From NCBI GenBank assembly GCA_029213065.1, contig JARGPH010000020.1:16124-80123 (forward strand): a stretch of 64,000 nucleotides of DNA. Reading direction: 5' to 3'. The first letter of the stretch is position 1. Each line of letters begins with the position of its first letter. Of this stretch, positions 8,858-17,439 are shown one piece after another. A program made the translations under genes and the position numbers. The notes below the pieces were generated by a model. The model had not been told where the DNA came from. It worked only from the letters and a program-made list of their open reading frames with translations, and did no database searches. This DNA is from Verrucomicrobiales bacterium (lineage in GTDB: Bacteria > Verrucomicrobiota > Verrucomicrobiia > Verrucomicrobiales > DEV007).

Positions 8858-10308
8858 TATCCGGAATGGAACATGTGATCTACATTTTCCTTTTTGTGAT
8901 ACTGGCTGTTATCGCGCTTCTTGTCTGGAGGCGTGAGCATGGCGTCGCTGTTGCCGCGAAGGGGGAGAAGGATGCGATCGAAGTTGAAGAGCGACGTATG
9001 TTCAATTTTCTGCATGGGTTGGGCGAGACCTTGCAGAAAGACAATTCGCCGCCAAGCATGCATCGTTACATCGTGGACGGTGTCATTGATGTGGTGGGGG
9101 CCGAGGCCGGAATTCTCTATCTGCTCGATGGGATCACGAAGCACCTCGTGGTTGTGTATCAGAGCTCGGGAGTCGTTGTTCCGGTTCTGCGAATCCCTGA
9201 TGAGATTGCTGCGATTCAGGAAAGTGAAGAAAGGGACCACCAGTATCGAAACATTTTACGGCTTTCTGCTCTTGAGAAATCCGATCCCTTAATCGGTCGC
9301 ATTATCAGCAAGGTTGAGCACCTCGCGATTGATGATCTTGCCACCTACGAGGGTTTCGGGGAGTCCACGGTCGAATTACAGGATGGTGTCAGTTTCATGG
9401 GGTCCCCTCTCATCTACGGAAGGAAGAAGGTGGGCGTCATTGTCGTGACCAGAGGGGGGAATCGTCCTTTTACCCAGAACGACAAGGAGGTTTTTGAAAG
9501 TGTTTCAGAGCAGAGCTCATTCGCCCTCGGAGGGGCCATCATTCATGCGGATGCGGCGGAGAAAAGACGTCTCGAGCGTGAGCTGAATCAGGCGAGTGAG
9601 ATTCAACGCGTTTTGCTGCCGCAAAGTGCTCCGGAGCTTTCCGACTATGATGTCGCAGCGGACTATATTGCGGCGCGGATCGTAAGTGGTGACTATTACG
9701 ATTACATTCGAGTGGACGATGATCGTTACGGAATTGCGATCGGGGATGTCTGCGGAAAGGGTATCGCCGCATCACTGATCATGGCGATGTGTCGGTCGAA
9801 TTTACGAAGCCGCGCCCCGGAAAATCTTTCGCCAGCATCGGTTCTTCACGCGGTGAACCGGTCTATTTTTCCCGATATCACCGGTGATAAATTTGTGAGT
9901 CTGCTTTACCTCATTGCGGAGCGTGGCTCGAACGAAATTACAATGGCGAGAGCGGGGCATGAACCGCCGATCCTCTTTCGTAAAGAGACAGGGGAAATCG
10001 AAGTGCTTGAGCCTCCGGGGCTTGCCGCGGGGATTGACGCAGGTCCGGTCTTTAAAAGGTCGGTTAAGGATCACCGTTTCAATTTATTCCCCGGGGACAT
10101 TCTGGTCCTCTATACCGACGGGATCAACGAGTGCGAAAATCCTGATGGCGATGAATACGGAATCGACCGTCTCTGCGACGTGATCCGCGCGAACAGTGAG
10201 CTTTCTTCGCAGAGTCTCGTCGACACCATTATCCGGGATGTGAAAGATTTCTCGAATGGAATGGCGCAAATTGACGACATCACCTTGATTGCGATTGAGA
10301 AACGGTGA
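8854..10308 (+). CDS. GAF-domain PP2C/SpoIIE-type serine phosphatase, membrane-anchored
   Basis: A 484-residue signalling protein: one N-terminal membrane segment (YIFLFVILAVIALLVW), a GAF-like sensory domain (about residues 50-230), a short linker (ERELNQASEIQRVLLPQ, the coiled-coil seen before RsbU-type phosphatases) and a PP2C/SpoIIE catalytic domain (about residues 255-484). Metal-binding aspartates are visible in SGDYYDYI, GDVCGKGIAASL, LYTDGINE and IDDITLI. It probably dephosphorylates the STAS protein encoded just upstream. TTG 8854 overlaps the upstream stop codon as TTGA; ATG 8866 is the alternative start and leaves the membrane segment intact. Confidence 0.9.
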   Translation: MISGMEHVIYIFLFVILAVIALLVWRREHGVAVAAKGEKDAIEVEERRMFNFLHGLGETLQKDNSPPSMHRYIVDGVIDVVGAEAGILYLLDGITKHLVVVYQSSGVVVPVLRIPDEIAAIQESEERDHQYRNILRLSALEKSDPLIGRIISKVEHLAIDDLATYEGFGESTVELQDGVSFMGSPLIYGRKKVGVIVVTRGGNRPFTQNDKEVFESVSEQSSFALGGAIIHADAAEKRRLERELNQASEIQRVLLPQSAPELSDYDVAADYIAARIVSGDYYDYIRVDDDRYGIAIGDVCGKGIAASLIMAMCRSNLRSRAPENLSPASVLHAVNRSIFPDITGDKFVSLLYLIAERGSNEITMARAGHEPPILFRKETGEIEVLEPPGLAAGIDAGPVFKRSVKDHRFNLFPGDILVLYTDGINECENPDGDEYGIDRLCDVIRANSELSSQSLVDTIIRDVKDFSNGMAQIDDITLIAIEKR

Positions 10309-10310
10309 AT

Positions 10311-10345
10311 AGTCCCGCCCCGCGCCCGGCGAGGTGAGCGGGACT
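10311..10345. promoter_or_regulatory. GC-rich hairpin upstream of grpE
   Basis: AGTCCCGC (10311-10318) and GCGGGACT (10338-10345) pair exactly, with a 19-base GC-rich loop. The hairpin begins 2 bp after the phosphatase stop and ends 25 bp before the grpE start. It has no U-tract and is not a CIRCE element. It may insulate grpE from upstream transcription or act in the 5' leader. Confidence 0.35.
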
Positions 10346-10370
10346 AAGAAATTCATCGTTTTTCAAACCT

Positions 10371-10952
10371 ATGAGTGAAGTCGAAAACAGTACCGAATCC
10401 GAAGAGATCGAAGAGACCCCGGAGATTGATGAGATCATCGATACTTTAGCGGAAGACTCTGTCGAAGAAGTTGAAAGTGTCGAGCCTGAGGCTCTCAGCG
10501 TCGATGAGCAGGTCAACAAATGGAAAGACGTCGCAGCCCGTTCGCAGGCTGATCTCGACAACTTTCGCAAGCGCATGGCGCGGGAGAAAAGCGAGGCGAT
10601 TCAATATGCAAACCGTTCTCTCCTCGAGCAGCTGCTTCCTATCATCGACAATTTCGAGATGGGCTTGAAAGCGGCGACTGCGTCCGAGGGCGATTCGTCT
10701 GTTATTCTCACGGGAATGAGCATGGTCTTTAAGCAGATCAACGATTTCCTCACCGAGCAGGGGGTCGAAGTGATCGAATCCGACGGAAAGGCTTTTGATC
10801 CGAATGTCCACGAAGCGTTGAAGCAGGAGCCCAGTGCGGAGGTTCCGGAGGGGCAGGTCATCTACACGATGCGGCGTGGTTTCCGGATGAAAGACCGGGT
10901 CCTTCGCGCTGCGAACGTGGTCGTCTCTTCCGGTCCTGCTGAAGAGGGATAG
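10371..10952 (+). CDS. grpE: Nucleotide exchange factor GrpE
   Basis: A 193-residue GrpE. The first ~45 residues are very acidic and disordered (MSEVENSTESEEIEE...), followed by the long coiled-coil dimerisation helix (DEQVNKWKDVAARSQADLDNFRKRMAREKSEA) and the beta-rich head that contacts DnaK (FDPNVHEALKQE, GFRMKDRVLRAANVVVS). It releases ADP from DnaK. It forms an operon with dnaJ 35 bp downstream; dnaK is not in the window. Confidence 0.96.
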   Translation: MSEVENSTESEEIEETPEIDEIIDTLAEDSVEEVESVEPEALSVDEQVNKWKDVAARSQADLDNFRKRMAREKSEAIQYANRSLLEQLLPIIDNFEMGLKAATASEGDSSVILTGMSMVFKQINDFLTEQGVEVIESDGKAFDPNVHEALKQEPSAEVPEGQVIYTMRRGFRMKDRVLRAANVVVSSGPAEEG

Positions 10953-10987
10953 TCCCTGATATTTGATTCGAACCGCCAGAATTCGAC

Positions 10988-12151
10988 ATGGAAAAACGTT
11001 GTTATTACGAAGTGCTCAGTGTCAGCAAGGACGCTGACACGACGGTAATCAAAAAATCATATCGCAAGCTCGCGGTGAAGTATCATCCGGACAAAAACCC
11101 GGATGATAAGGAAGCAGAGGAGAAGTTTAAGGAGCTCGGCGAGGCCTATACAATCCTCATGGACGATCAGAAGCGAGCTGCTTATGATCGCTACGGTCAC
11201 AGAGCCTTCAGTCAGGGGACAGGCCCTTCGGCGGCCGGTGGCGGTTTCGGCGGTGCCGACCCGTTCGATATTTTCCGCGAAGTGTTCAGCGGCGGTGGCG
11301 GCGGCGGTGCCGGCAGCATTTTTGAAGAAATGTTTGGCGGCGGCGGTGGGCGTGGTCGTTCCGAGCGTCGCAAGCGGGGTTCGGACCTTCGCTACGATTT
11401 GCAGATCTCACTGGAAGAGGCTGCCTTCGGCGTTGAGAAAGAGCTCAAGATCGAGCGTCTCGTTGGATGTGACAGCTGTGACGGCAAAGGGGCGAGCGGC
11501 GGAAGCGCTGATATTCGCTCCTGCGCGACCTGCGGCGGCGTTGGTCAGGTCATCACGAGCCGTGGGTTTTTCCAGGTGCAGCAACCGTGCCCCACTTGTG
11601 AAGGCACTGGTGAATCCATTTCCAATCCCTGCCCTAAATGTTCCGGTGACGGGCGTACTGACGGAAGCAGTCGTATCAAACTGAAGATTCCGGCAGGAAT
11701 CATGGAAGGGGCGAGACTCCGCTCAGTCGGGCACGGAGATTCGGGGCGTCAGGGTGCTTCATCCGGCGATCTCTATGTCGTGATTCATATCAAGGAACAC
11801 GAAGTTTTTGAGCGTGATGACACGGATCTCTACTGTGAGGTTCCCCTGCCGTTCACGCTTGCAGCGCTCGGTGGTGAATTGAAAGTGCCCACTCTGAACG
11901 GGGAGGCCAAAGTTAAAGTGCCTGCGGGAACGCAGACGAACACCTCTTTCCGACTCAAGGACAAAGGAATCCCACACCTCCAGTCTGGGCGGAAAGGCGA
12001 TCTCCTCGTCAATGTGCAGGTCGAAGTGCCGGTGAAGCTCAGCAAGTCTCAGGAGAAATTGCTCGAAGAGTTTGCGGGAACGATCACCGGAAAGAACCAG
12101 CCGCTCGGTGGAAGCTTCTTCGAGAAAGCGAAACGCTTTTTCGGGGGGTAG
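10988..12151 (+). CDS. dnaJ: Chaperone protein DnaJ
   Basis: A full-length 387-residue type I DnaJ. The J domain (residues 4-70) has the HPD motif in [10 protein letters not shown] Gly/Phe-rich linker (about 75-130, with long Gly runs) precedes the zinc-binding domain with four CxxCxGxG-type repeats ([32 protein letters not shown]) and the C-terminal substrate-binding domains. DnaJ delivers substrates to DnaK and stimulates its ATPase. It follows grpE closely. Its 3' end converges with the NAGPA-like gene with 21 bp between them. Confidence 0.97.
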   Translation: MEKRCYYEVLSVSKDADTTVIKKSYRKLAVKYHPDKNPDDKEAEEKFKELGEAYTILMDDQKRAAYDRYGHRAFSQGTGPSAAGGGFGGADPFDIFREVFSGGGGGGAGSIFEEMFGGGGGRGRSERRKRGSDLRYDLQISLEEAAFGVEKELKIERLVGCDSCDGKGASGGSADIRSCATCGGVGQVITSRGFFQVQQPCPTCEGTGESISNPCPKCSGDGRTDGSSRIKLKIPAGIMEGARLRSVGHGDSGRQGASSGDLYVVIHIKEHEVFERDDTDLYCEVPLPFTLAALGGELKVPTLNGEAKVKVPAGTQTNTSFRLKDKGIPHLQSGRKGDLLVNVQVEVPVKLSKSQEKLLEEFAGTITGKNQPLGGSFFEKAKRFFGG

Positions 12152-12172
12152 ATTCCCTTCAGGTGTTCTCAG

Positions 12173-12976
12173 CTACTTGACGACCCTCGGGACGATTCCG
12201 AGGAAATTGCGCACCGTCTTGAAGGGCTCGACATGGATGGCGGGGTAACTTTCCCCGCGATTGATGTAGAGCCCGCTTGAGGTGCCGCCATCAAGGTTCA
12301 ACCCCCGATGGATCTTTCTCGCGGGGGAGAAGGCTTTGTGGGCGAGGACTTCGGCGAGTTGAGCGAGAGTGAGAGCGTCACTCAGCCCGATCGCGAAGCC
12401 GTTCTCGCCGTCGTGAAGAACGAAGGTGCGTCGTCGCGCGTTCTCTTTCGAAAGGCCTGCAACCGGCTTTCCCTGATCGACGAGGAAGGGGCCGGTTTGA
12501 ATGAGGTCGGTTGGCTTGTATTTGGGCCCGTACTCGGCGCGTCTCAGGACATAGGGATTGACGTTCCCGCTGGAAAGAATGACCCCGCTGAGGAGGCCTC
12601 CCCGGCCGAAGCGCCCCGTCGATTCTCCGCCCGCGATCATGAGCCCGGAAGGGGAGTGGTCTTTGAGGAAAAAGCCGCCGTTACAGCCTGCGAGGCAACC
12701 GTGGGTGGTCATCGCTGTCGCGAGGTTGGGGAAAGTTGTCGCGCCGGCGGGGCCGTTGTCGATCACCTTGAAGGTGTGCTTTTTGGCATCGAACCAGACC
12801 AGATCGATGCGCTTGCTTGCGAAGAAGCTGGTGTCGCCCACCTCAGAAACGGTGAATCGTTCGTAGATGAGGGGGGAGTCGCTGCTCTGGGCCGGCGAAT
12901 TGTCGGTCACTTTCCAGTCCGCGCAGGTGAGCGTTGCCGAAAAAACGGAGAAGAAAAGCAGGGTGAGAAATTTCAT
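12173..12976 (-). CDS. Exported phosphodiester glycosidase-like protein (NAGPA / DUF2233)
   Basis: A 267-residue exported protein with a signal peptide (cleavage near TLTCA). The remainder matches the NAGPA domain found in mammalian GlcNAc-1-phosphodiester alpha-N-acetylglucosaminidase and bacterial DUF2233 proteins: CNGGFFLKDHSPSGLMI, the RRRTFVLHD strand and the conserved NLDGGTSSGLYI near the C-terminus. The bacterial members act in the cell envelope, possibly on cell-wall sugar phosphodiesters; the substrate here is unknown. It ends 16 bp from the ArsR-methyltransferase gene stop-side on the same strand and could be read from it. Confidence 0.87.
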   Translation of the reverse strand: MKFLTLLFFSVFSATLTCADWKVTDNSPAQSSDSPLIYERFTVSEVGDTSFFASKRIDLVWFDAKKHTFKVIDNGPAGATTFPNLATAMTTHGCLAGCNGGFFLKDHSPSGLMIAGGESTGRFGRGGLLSGVILSSGNVNPYVLRRAEYGPKYKPTDLIQTGPFLVDQGKPVAGLSKENARRRTFVLHDGENGFAIGLSDALTLAQLAEVLAHKAFSPARKIHRGLNLDGGTSSGLYINRGESYPAIHVEPFKTVRNFLGIVPRVVK

Positions 12977-12991
12977 TCAGTCAACTCAGCC

Positions 12992-13927
12992 TCATGAAAC
13001 TTTCGTTCCAAGAGCCATGATCGTCTGAAAGTGCGGTGGATCGGCCTCCCGATCAACTACGGAGATCTCAATATCACAAAAACCCTCATTTTTCAGGAAG
13101 CGGGAGATATCCAGTTCCGAAAATCCCAGCCAGGTATCCGCATAAAGATCGCGGGCATCCTCGAATTGATGCTTGAGCAGATCCATGATCACGATTTTGC
13201 CACCCGGCTTGAGGATGCGGTGGGCTTCGGAGATCGCGCGGGCGGGCTTCTCGGCGTGGTGCAGCGCCTGACTGAAAAAAGCGATGTCGACGGTATCGGA
13301 GTCGATCGGGGCCTCGTCGAGACTGCCGAAGCGGTATTCGAGGTTCTCGTAGCCGTTCTCGCGGGCTATCTTCGTGCCGAATTCGACCATCTTTTCGGAA
13401 TTGTCGATCGCAATGACCTTTTCGGCACGCTGCGCGAGAAGTTGAGAAAAGGTTCCTTCACCGGCTCCGAGATCGGCAATGACCATCGGAGGCATCAGCT
13501 TCAGGAGTGTTTCAGCAAGGGCTTTCCAGGAACGGCCGGGGCAGTAGGTTTTCCCGAATTTTCCGGCGAGTTCATCGAAATAGGCCCGTGCCTTGTCGGA
13601 GCGCTTCTTCACTGCAAGGCTCAGAGCGTCACGGTCGTCTTTGATCTCTTCGATATCGGAGGCGGCCAGTTCGAGGGTCTGAATCATCCGCTCGTCGACC
13701 GGAGCACTTTCGTTTCCAAAGGTATAGATGATGTTCTTCCCGGATCGGCGATCTGATACCAGCTCCGCCTCCTTGAGCTTGGAAAGGTGGGAGGAGATAC
13801 GGGACTGCCCCATCCCGAGAATGTCCTGAAGTTCGACCACGGAAAGGTCTTCATGCCGAAGCAGGCAAAGCATTCTCACGCGGGTCGGATCGGCAATGAG
13901 CCTGAGAGATTTTAAAATTGACGGCAT
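12992..13927 (-). CDS. ArsR-type HTH regulator fused to a SAM-dependent methyltransferase fold (SahR-like)
   Basis: From the ATG at 13927 the product is 311 residues. Residues about 1-95 are an ArsR winged helix (IADPTRVRMLCLLRHEDLS, then the recognition helix SRISSHLSKLKEAELV and wing SGKNIIYTF). Residues about 130-311 are a class I methyltransferase fold with the SAM motif VIADLGAGEGTFSQLL, the acidic IDNSEKM after strand 2 and HHAEKPARAISEAHRILKPGG. ArsR-methyltransferase fusions beside methionine-cycle genes are known in Proteobacteria as SahR, which senses S-adenosylhomocysteine. Here the gene is divergent from metK-ahcY, so a SAM/SAH-responsive repressor of that operon is the best inference. 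No metal-binding cysteine motif typical of ArsR is evident in the recognition helix. A TTG at 13954 is possible but would run into the operator region. Confidence 0.88.
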   Translation of the reverse strand: MPSILKSLRLIADPTRVRMLCLLRHEDLSVVELQDILGMGQSRISSHLSKLKEAELVSDRRSGKNIIYTFGNESAPVDERMIQTLELAASDIEEIKDDRDALSLAVKKRSDKARAYFDELAGKFGKTYCPGRSWKALAETLLKLMPPMVIADLGAGEGTFSQLLAQRAEKVIAIDNSEKMVEFGTKIARENGYENLEYRFGSLDEAPIDSDTVDIAFFSQALHHAEKPARAISEAHRILKPGGKIVIMDLLKHQFEDARDLYADTWLGFSELDISRFLKNEGFCDIEISVVDREADPPHFQTIMALGTKVS

Positions 13928-13974
13928 AAATGCAAGGCTTAATGTATCAACCAATCAAGATTTGTAAATACGAC
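13928..13974. promoter_or_regulatory. Short divergent promoter/operator region between the ArsR-methyltransferase gene and metK
   Basis: Only 47 bp separate the two start codons, so regulator and metK must share promoter space. It contains the small palindrome AATC-AA-GATT (13953-13962) and a direct repeat of ATCAA (13947-13951 and 13954-13958). It is too short for a SAM or SAH riboswitch, which fits control by a protein. Confidence 0.5.
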
Positions 13975-15180
13975 ATGGCAAACTCCTATATTTTCTCGTC
14001 AGAATCCGTTACCGAAGGTCACCCCGATAAAGTGTGTGATACGATTTCCGATTCTATTCTCGATGCTTGTTTTGAGCAGGATACGGCAAGCCGCGTTGCT
14101 TGTGAAACGATGGTAAAAGACAACGCTGTCATCCTTGGCGGTGAAATCACGACCTCCGCTGAATTTGACTACGAGAAGATCGTTAAGGACGCTCTTGTCG
14201 AGATCAATTACGACAGCAAGTATGCTGAAGGCACTGACTACAGCTACACTTGTAAGTTCGATGCACAGAATTTCTTCTTCATGAATCTGCTCGGTCAGCA
14301 GAGTCCCGACATCGCTCAGGGAGTTGACGCCGCCGGGGCTGATGACAAGGAAACCGAAGAGCAGGGTGCCGGTGATCAGGGCATTATGTTCGGTTACGCC
14401 TGTAATGAGACGCCTGAACTCATGCCGGTTCCTATCGCTTACAGCCACCGCCTCGGTGAGAACATCACGAAGCTTCGTAAAGATCGTTCACAGAGCTGGC
14501 TTCGTCCTGACTCCAAAACTCAGGTGTCGGTTGAGTATGTGGACGGAAAGCCGAACCGCATCACTGCTGTGGTTGTTTCGACGATGCATGCGGCTGAGAT
14601 CACCACCGCTGAGATTCGTGAGATCCTCAAGAAGGAGCTTATCGAGAAAACACTTCCTACCGACCTTCTCACTGACGAGACCGCTTATCACATTAACCCA
14701 ACCGGTCTTTTTATCATCGGTGGACCTGAAGGTGACTGCGGCCTGACCGGACGTAAGATCATCGTCGATACCTACGGTGGCATGGGCCGTCACGGTGGCG
14801 GTGCTTTCTCCGGAAAAGACCCAAGCAAGGTGGATCGCTCCGCTGCTTACATGGCTCGCTACGTGGCTAAAAACGTTGTCGCAGCCGGTCTCGCTGACCG
14901 TTGTGAGCTTCAGCTCGCCTACGCGATCGGATTCCCCGACCCTGTCTCCATTCACGTTGACACATTCGGAACCAGCCACGTCGACGAAGCGAAAATCGTT
15001 TCCGCAGTCAAAGAGGTGTTCTCCTTCAAGCCCGCTGATTTCATCCGCGATCTTGATCTGCTCCGCCCAATCTACCGCAAGTCGACCAACTATGGTCACT
15101 TCGGCCGTGAAGACGACCTCAACTCTCTCACCTGGGAGAAAACCGACAAAGTCGACGCCCTCAAGAGCGTTTGTGCCTAA
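13975..15180 (+). CDS. metK: S-adenosylmethionine synthetase
   Basis: A 401-residue MetK that makes SAM from methionine and ATP. The start [16 protein letters not shown], the ATP-binding [18 protein letters not shown] and [19 protein letters not shown] are all present, so the enzyme is complete. ATG 13975 is preferred over ATG 13930, because the extra 15 residues of the longer frame are not part of MetK and would overlap the operator region. ahcY follows after 27 bp in one operon. Codon choice is strongly biased to GGT/GCT/CGT, typical of high expression. Confidence 0.97.
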   Translation: MANSYIFSSESVTEGHPDKVCDTISDSILDACFEQDTASRVACETMVKDNAVILGGEITTSAEFDYEKIVKDALVEINYDSKYAEGTDYSYTCKFDAQNFFFMNLLGQQSPDIAQGVDAAGADDKETEEQGAGDQGIMFGYACNETPELMPVPIAYSHRLGENITKLRKDRSQSWLRPDSKTQVSVEYVDGKPNRITAVVVSTMHAAEITTAEIREILKKELIEKTLPTDLLTDETAYHINPTGLFIIGGPEGDCGLTGRKIIVDTYGGMGRHGGGAFSGKDPSKVDRSAAYMARYVAKNVVAAGLADRCELQLAYAIGFPDPVSIHVDTFGTSHVDEAKIVSAVKEVFSFKPADFIRDLDLLRPIYRKSTNYGHFGREDDLNSLTWEKTDKVDALKSVCA

Positions 15181-15207
15181 CCCGATACCCTTTAAAAAAC
15201 AAAACAG

Positions 15208-16629
15208 ATGGCTACAGCAATCACAGAAACTTACAAAGTCGCGGACATCAGTCTTGCTGATTTTGGACGCAAAGAAATCGAAGTCGCCCAGCACGAGATG
15301 CCGGGCCTCATGGCAACCCGTGCCAAATACGCAGCCGAGAAACCTCTCGATGGTGTTCGCGTTATGGGTTCCCTCCACATGACTATTCAGACAGCCGTTC
15401 TCATCGAGACCCTCGTGGACCTCGGTGCTGACGTCCGCTGGTGCAGTTGTAACATTTTCTCGACTCAGGACCACGCCGCTGCTGCAATTGCTGCGACTGG
15501 AACACCTGTTTTCGCCTGGAAAGGTGAGTCGCTTGAGGAATACTGGGACTGCACCGAGGCAGCTCTGACCTGGCCTGACGGTAGCGGTCCTGAAATGATC
15601 GTTGACGATGGCGGTGACGCGACGCTTTTGATCCACAAAGGAGCTGAGCTCGAAGCGGGAGACACGAGTTTCATCGATTCCGAGTCAGAGAGCGAAGAGG
15701 AAGAGGTCATCAAGAATCTCCTTCGCCGCATCCACGGTCATTCTCCACAGAAGTGGACGAATTACATGAAAGACTGGAAAGGTGTTTCCGAGGAAACCAC
15801 GACCGGTGTTCACCGTCTCTATCAAATGTCTGAGGCTGGTAAGCTTCGCGTTCCAGCAATCAACGTGAACGATTCCGTGACCAAGTCCAAGTTCGACAAC
15901 CTCTACGGGTGCCGTGAGTCACTCGTTGACGGCATCAAGCGCGCCACAGACGTTATGGTTGCCGGTAAGGTAGCTGTTGTCTGCGGATACGGAGATGTTG
16001 GAAAAGGTTGTGCACAGACCCTTCGCGGATTCGGTGCTCAGGTCGTTGTCACGGAGATCGATCCGATTTGTGCGCTTCAGGCGGCAATGGAGGGATACCG
16101 TGTTCTCCCTGTCGAAGACACCCTCGGCTGGGCTGACATCTACGTCACCACGACCGGTAACAAGGACATCATCCGCCTCGATCACATGCTTAACATGAAA
16201 GATCAGGCAGTGGTTTGTAACATCGGTCACTTCGATAACGAAATTCAGGTCGCCAAGCTCAACAACCACGAGGGCGTCACCAAAGAAGAGATCAAGCCAC
16301 AGGTCGAGCGTTACACCGTTCCCGGTGGAAATCAGCTCTTCATGCTCGCTGAAGGTCGCCTCGTGAACCTCGGTTGTGCTACCGGTCACCCAAGCTTCGT
16401 GATGTCTAACAGCTTCACCAACCAGACCCTTGCTCAGATCGATCTCTGGAAAAACAAAGAGACTTATGCTCCCGGCGTTTACGTGCTTCCCAAGAAGCTC
16501 GACGAAGAGGTGGCAAGACTTCACCTCGAGAAGATCGGCGCGAAGCTCACACAGCTTACCCCGGATCAGGCAAGCTACATCGGCGTTCCTCAGGAAGGTC
16601 CCTACAAGCCTGAGTTGTATCGCTACTAG
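15208..16629 (+). CDS. ahcY: Adenosylhomocysteinase
   Basis: A 473-residue AhcY, which splits S-adenosylhomocysteine into adenosine and homocysteine with bound [19 protein letters not shown] and [16 protein letters not shown] are in the substrate domain. [13 protein letters not shown] is the NAD-binding glycine motif. [16 protein letters not shown] includes the catalytic lysine region, and the C-terminus KPELYRY is the subunit-crossing tail. The length fits the longer bacterial type with a ~40-residue insertion. It is the second gene of the metK operon and ends at a strong terminator. Confidence 0.97.
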   Translation: MATAITETYKVADISLADFGRKEIEVAQHEMPGLMATRAKYAAEKPLDGVRVMGSLHMTIQTAVLIETLVDLGADVRWCSCNIFSTQDHAAAAIAATGTPVFAWKGESLEEYWDCTEAALTWPDGSGPEMIVDDGGDATLLIHKGAELEAGDTSFIDSESESEEEEVIKNLLRRIHGHSPQKWTNYMKDWKGVSEETTTGVHRLYQMSEAGKLRVPAINVNDSVTKSKFDNLYGCRESLVDGIKRATDVMVAGKVAVVCGYGDVGKGCAQTLRGFGAQVVVTEIDPICALQAAMEGYRVLPVEDTLGWADIYVTTTGNKDIIRLDHMLNMKDQAVVCNIGHFDNEIQVAKLNNHEGVTKEEIKPQVERYTVPGGNQLFMLAEGRLVNLGCATGHPSFVMSNSFTNQTLAQIDLWKNKETYAPGVYVLPKKLDEEVARLHLEKIGAKLTQLTPDQASYIGVPQEGPYKPELYRY

Positions 16630-16654
16630 TCGTTGCTGATACTAACCAATTCAC

Positions 16655-16689
16655 AAAAAGGCCGACGGGAAACCGTCGGCCTTTTTTTT
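16655..16689. terminator. Strong intrinsic terminator, usable in both directions
   Basis: GGCCGACGG (16660-16668), a GAAA tetraloop and CCGTCGGCC (16673-16681) form a perfect 9-bp stem followed by eight T residues on the forward strand. AAAAA precedes it, giving a T-run on the reverse strand. It ends metK-ahcY and probably also the convergent DUF2293 gene. Confidence 0.95.
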
Positions 16690-16739
16690 GTTTTCGTTGA
16701 AGTGAGATTTTACGGAGGGTGCTGTTTCCGAAATACTAA

Positions 16740-17429
16740 TTAAGATTCCGACTCCAGCGCCTTCGCGAGCGGGCAGGCAGGAGGTCTCTTTGCGCCATCT
16801 CGATAGTCGTTTAAAAGTTGCTTGGAGCGCTTCGCGAGGGCGCGGCGCACTTCGCGGCGCTTTCCTTTTACCCGCGGGATGACCATGTCGTCGTAGGCGG
16901 TGGTCTGGTGCCGCATCCAGGCGATGGTGGCGGCTTCAGCCCGACGTTCGATTGGAATCTGTTTGGTCCGTGCGACGGTCCCGCTGCCGACAGGGGTGGC
17001 GTGGGCGGCGATTTGGTGAGCCATCTCTTTCGCGAGACTTTCGTATTTTTCCGCGAAGGCGAGGTAGTTGAAAACGGAGCGTTCGAAGTCTGCCGCGTAG
17101 GCGACCTGTTCCTTTTCACGGCGCGCTCGACCGGCGTCGAGTTTCTTCTGGTAGGCGGGATCTTTGCGTTCCTCTTCGAGAGCCGCCCGCAAGGCTGCGA
17201 TTCGTTCAGCGGGGGCCCAGATCCCCTGGGAAAAGGTGCGACGCCCTTTCTTCTCCTTCACCGTCCAGGTGGGGCCGTCCTTCTTGATCCGGCGGGTCAG
17301 CGCGGCGTCGCCGGGGGGGAGTAAATCCCAGTTCTCCGGGATTTTGAGCTCTTTCCCTTCGAGGGTGACGACATATCCCCGCTTTGAGGACGGGCGGACT
17401 TCAGCAATCGTTTCGACTTGGTCTGACAT
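16740..17429 (-). CDS. DUF2293 domain protein
   Basis: A 229-residue, very basic protein. The C-terminal ~75 residues (RRAEAATIAWMRHQTTAYDDM, VKGKRREVRRALAKRS, LLNDYR) match DUF2293, a domain of unknown function found across many bacteria. The N-terminal part has LEGKELKIPENWDLLPPGDAALTRRIKKDG, seen in several members. The charge suggests nucleic-acid contact, but this is only inference. It lies 10 bp downstream of the ABC exporter gene on the same strand, so the two are probably cotranscribed. Confidence 0.82.
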   Translation of the reverse strand: MSDQVETIAEVRPSSKRGYVVTLEGKELKIPENWDLLPPGDAALTRRIKKDGPTWTVKEKKGRRTFSQGIWAPAERIAALRAALEEERKDPAYQKKLDAGRARREKEQVAYAADFERSVFNYLAFAEKYESLAKEMAHQIAAHATPVGSGTVARTKQIPIERRAEAATIAWMRHQTTAYDDMVIPRVKGKRREVRRALAKRSKQLLNDYRDGAKRPPACPLAKALESES

Positions 17430-17439
17430 GGGATCTCTC

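Noticed and set aside
13928-13974. SAM or SAH riboswitch before metK
   Set aside because: Only 47 bp separate metK from the divergent gene, which is too short for a known SAM-I, SAM-II or SAH aptamer plus expression platform.
14488-15636. A 382-codon reverse-strand frame across metK and ahcY
   Set aside because: It overlaps two certain enzymes and shows no family motif.
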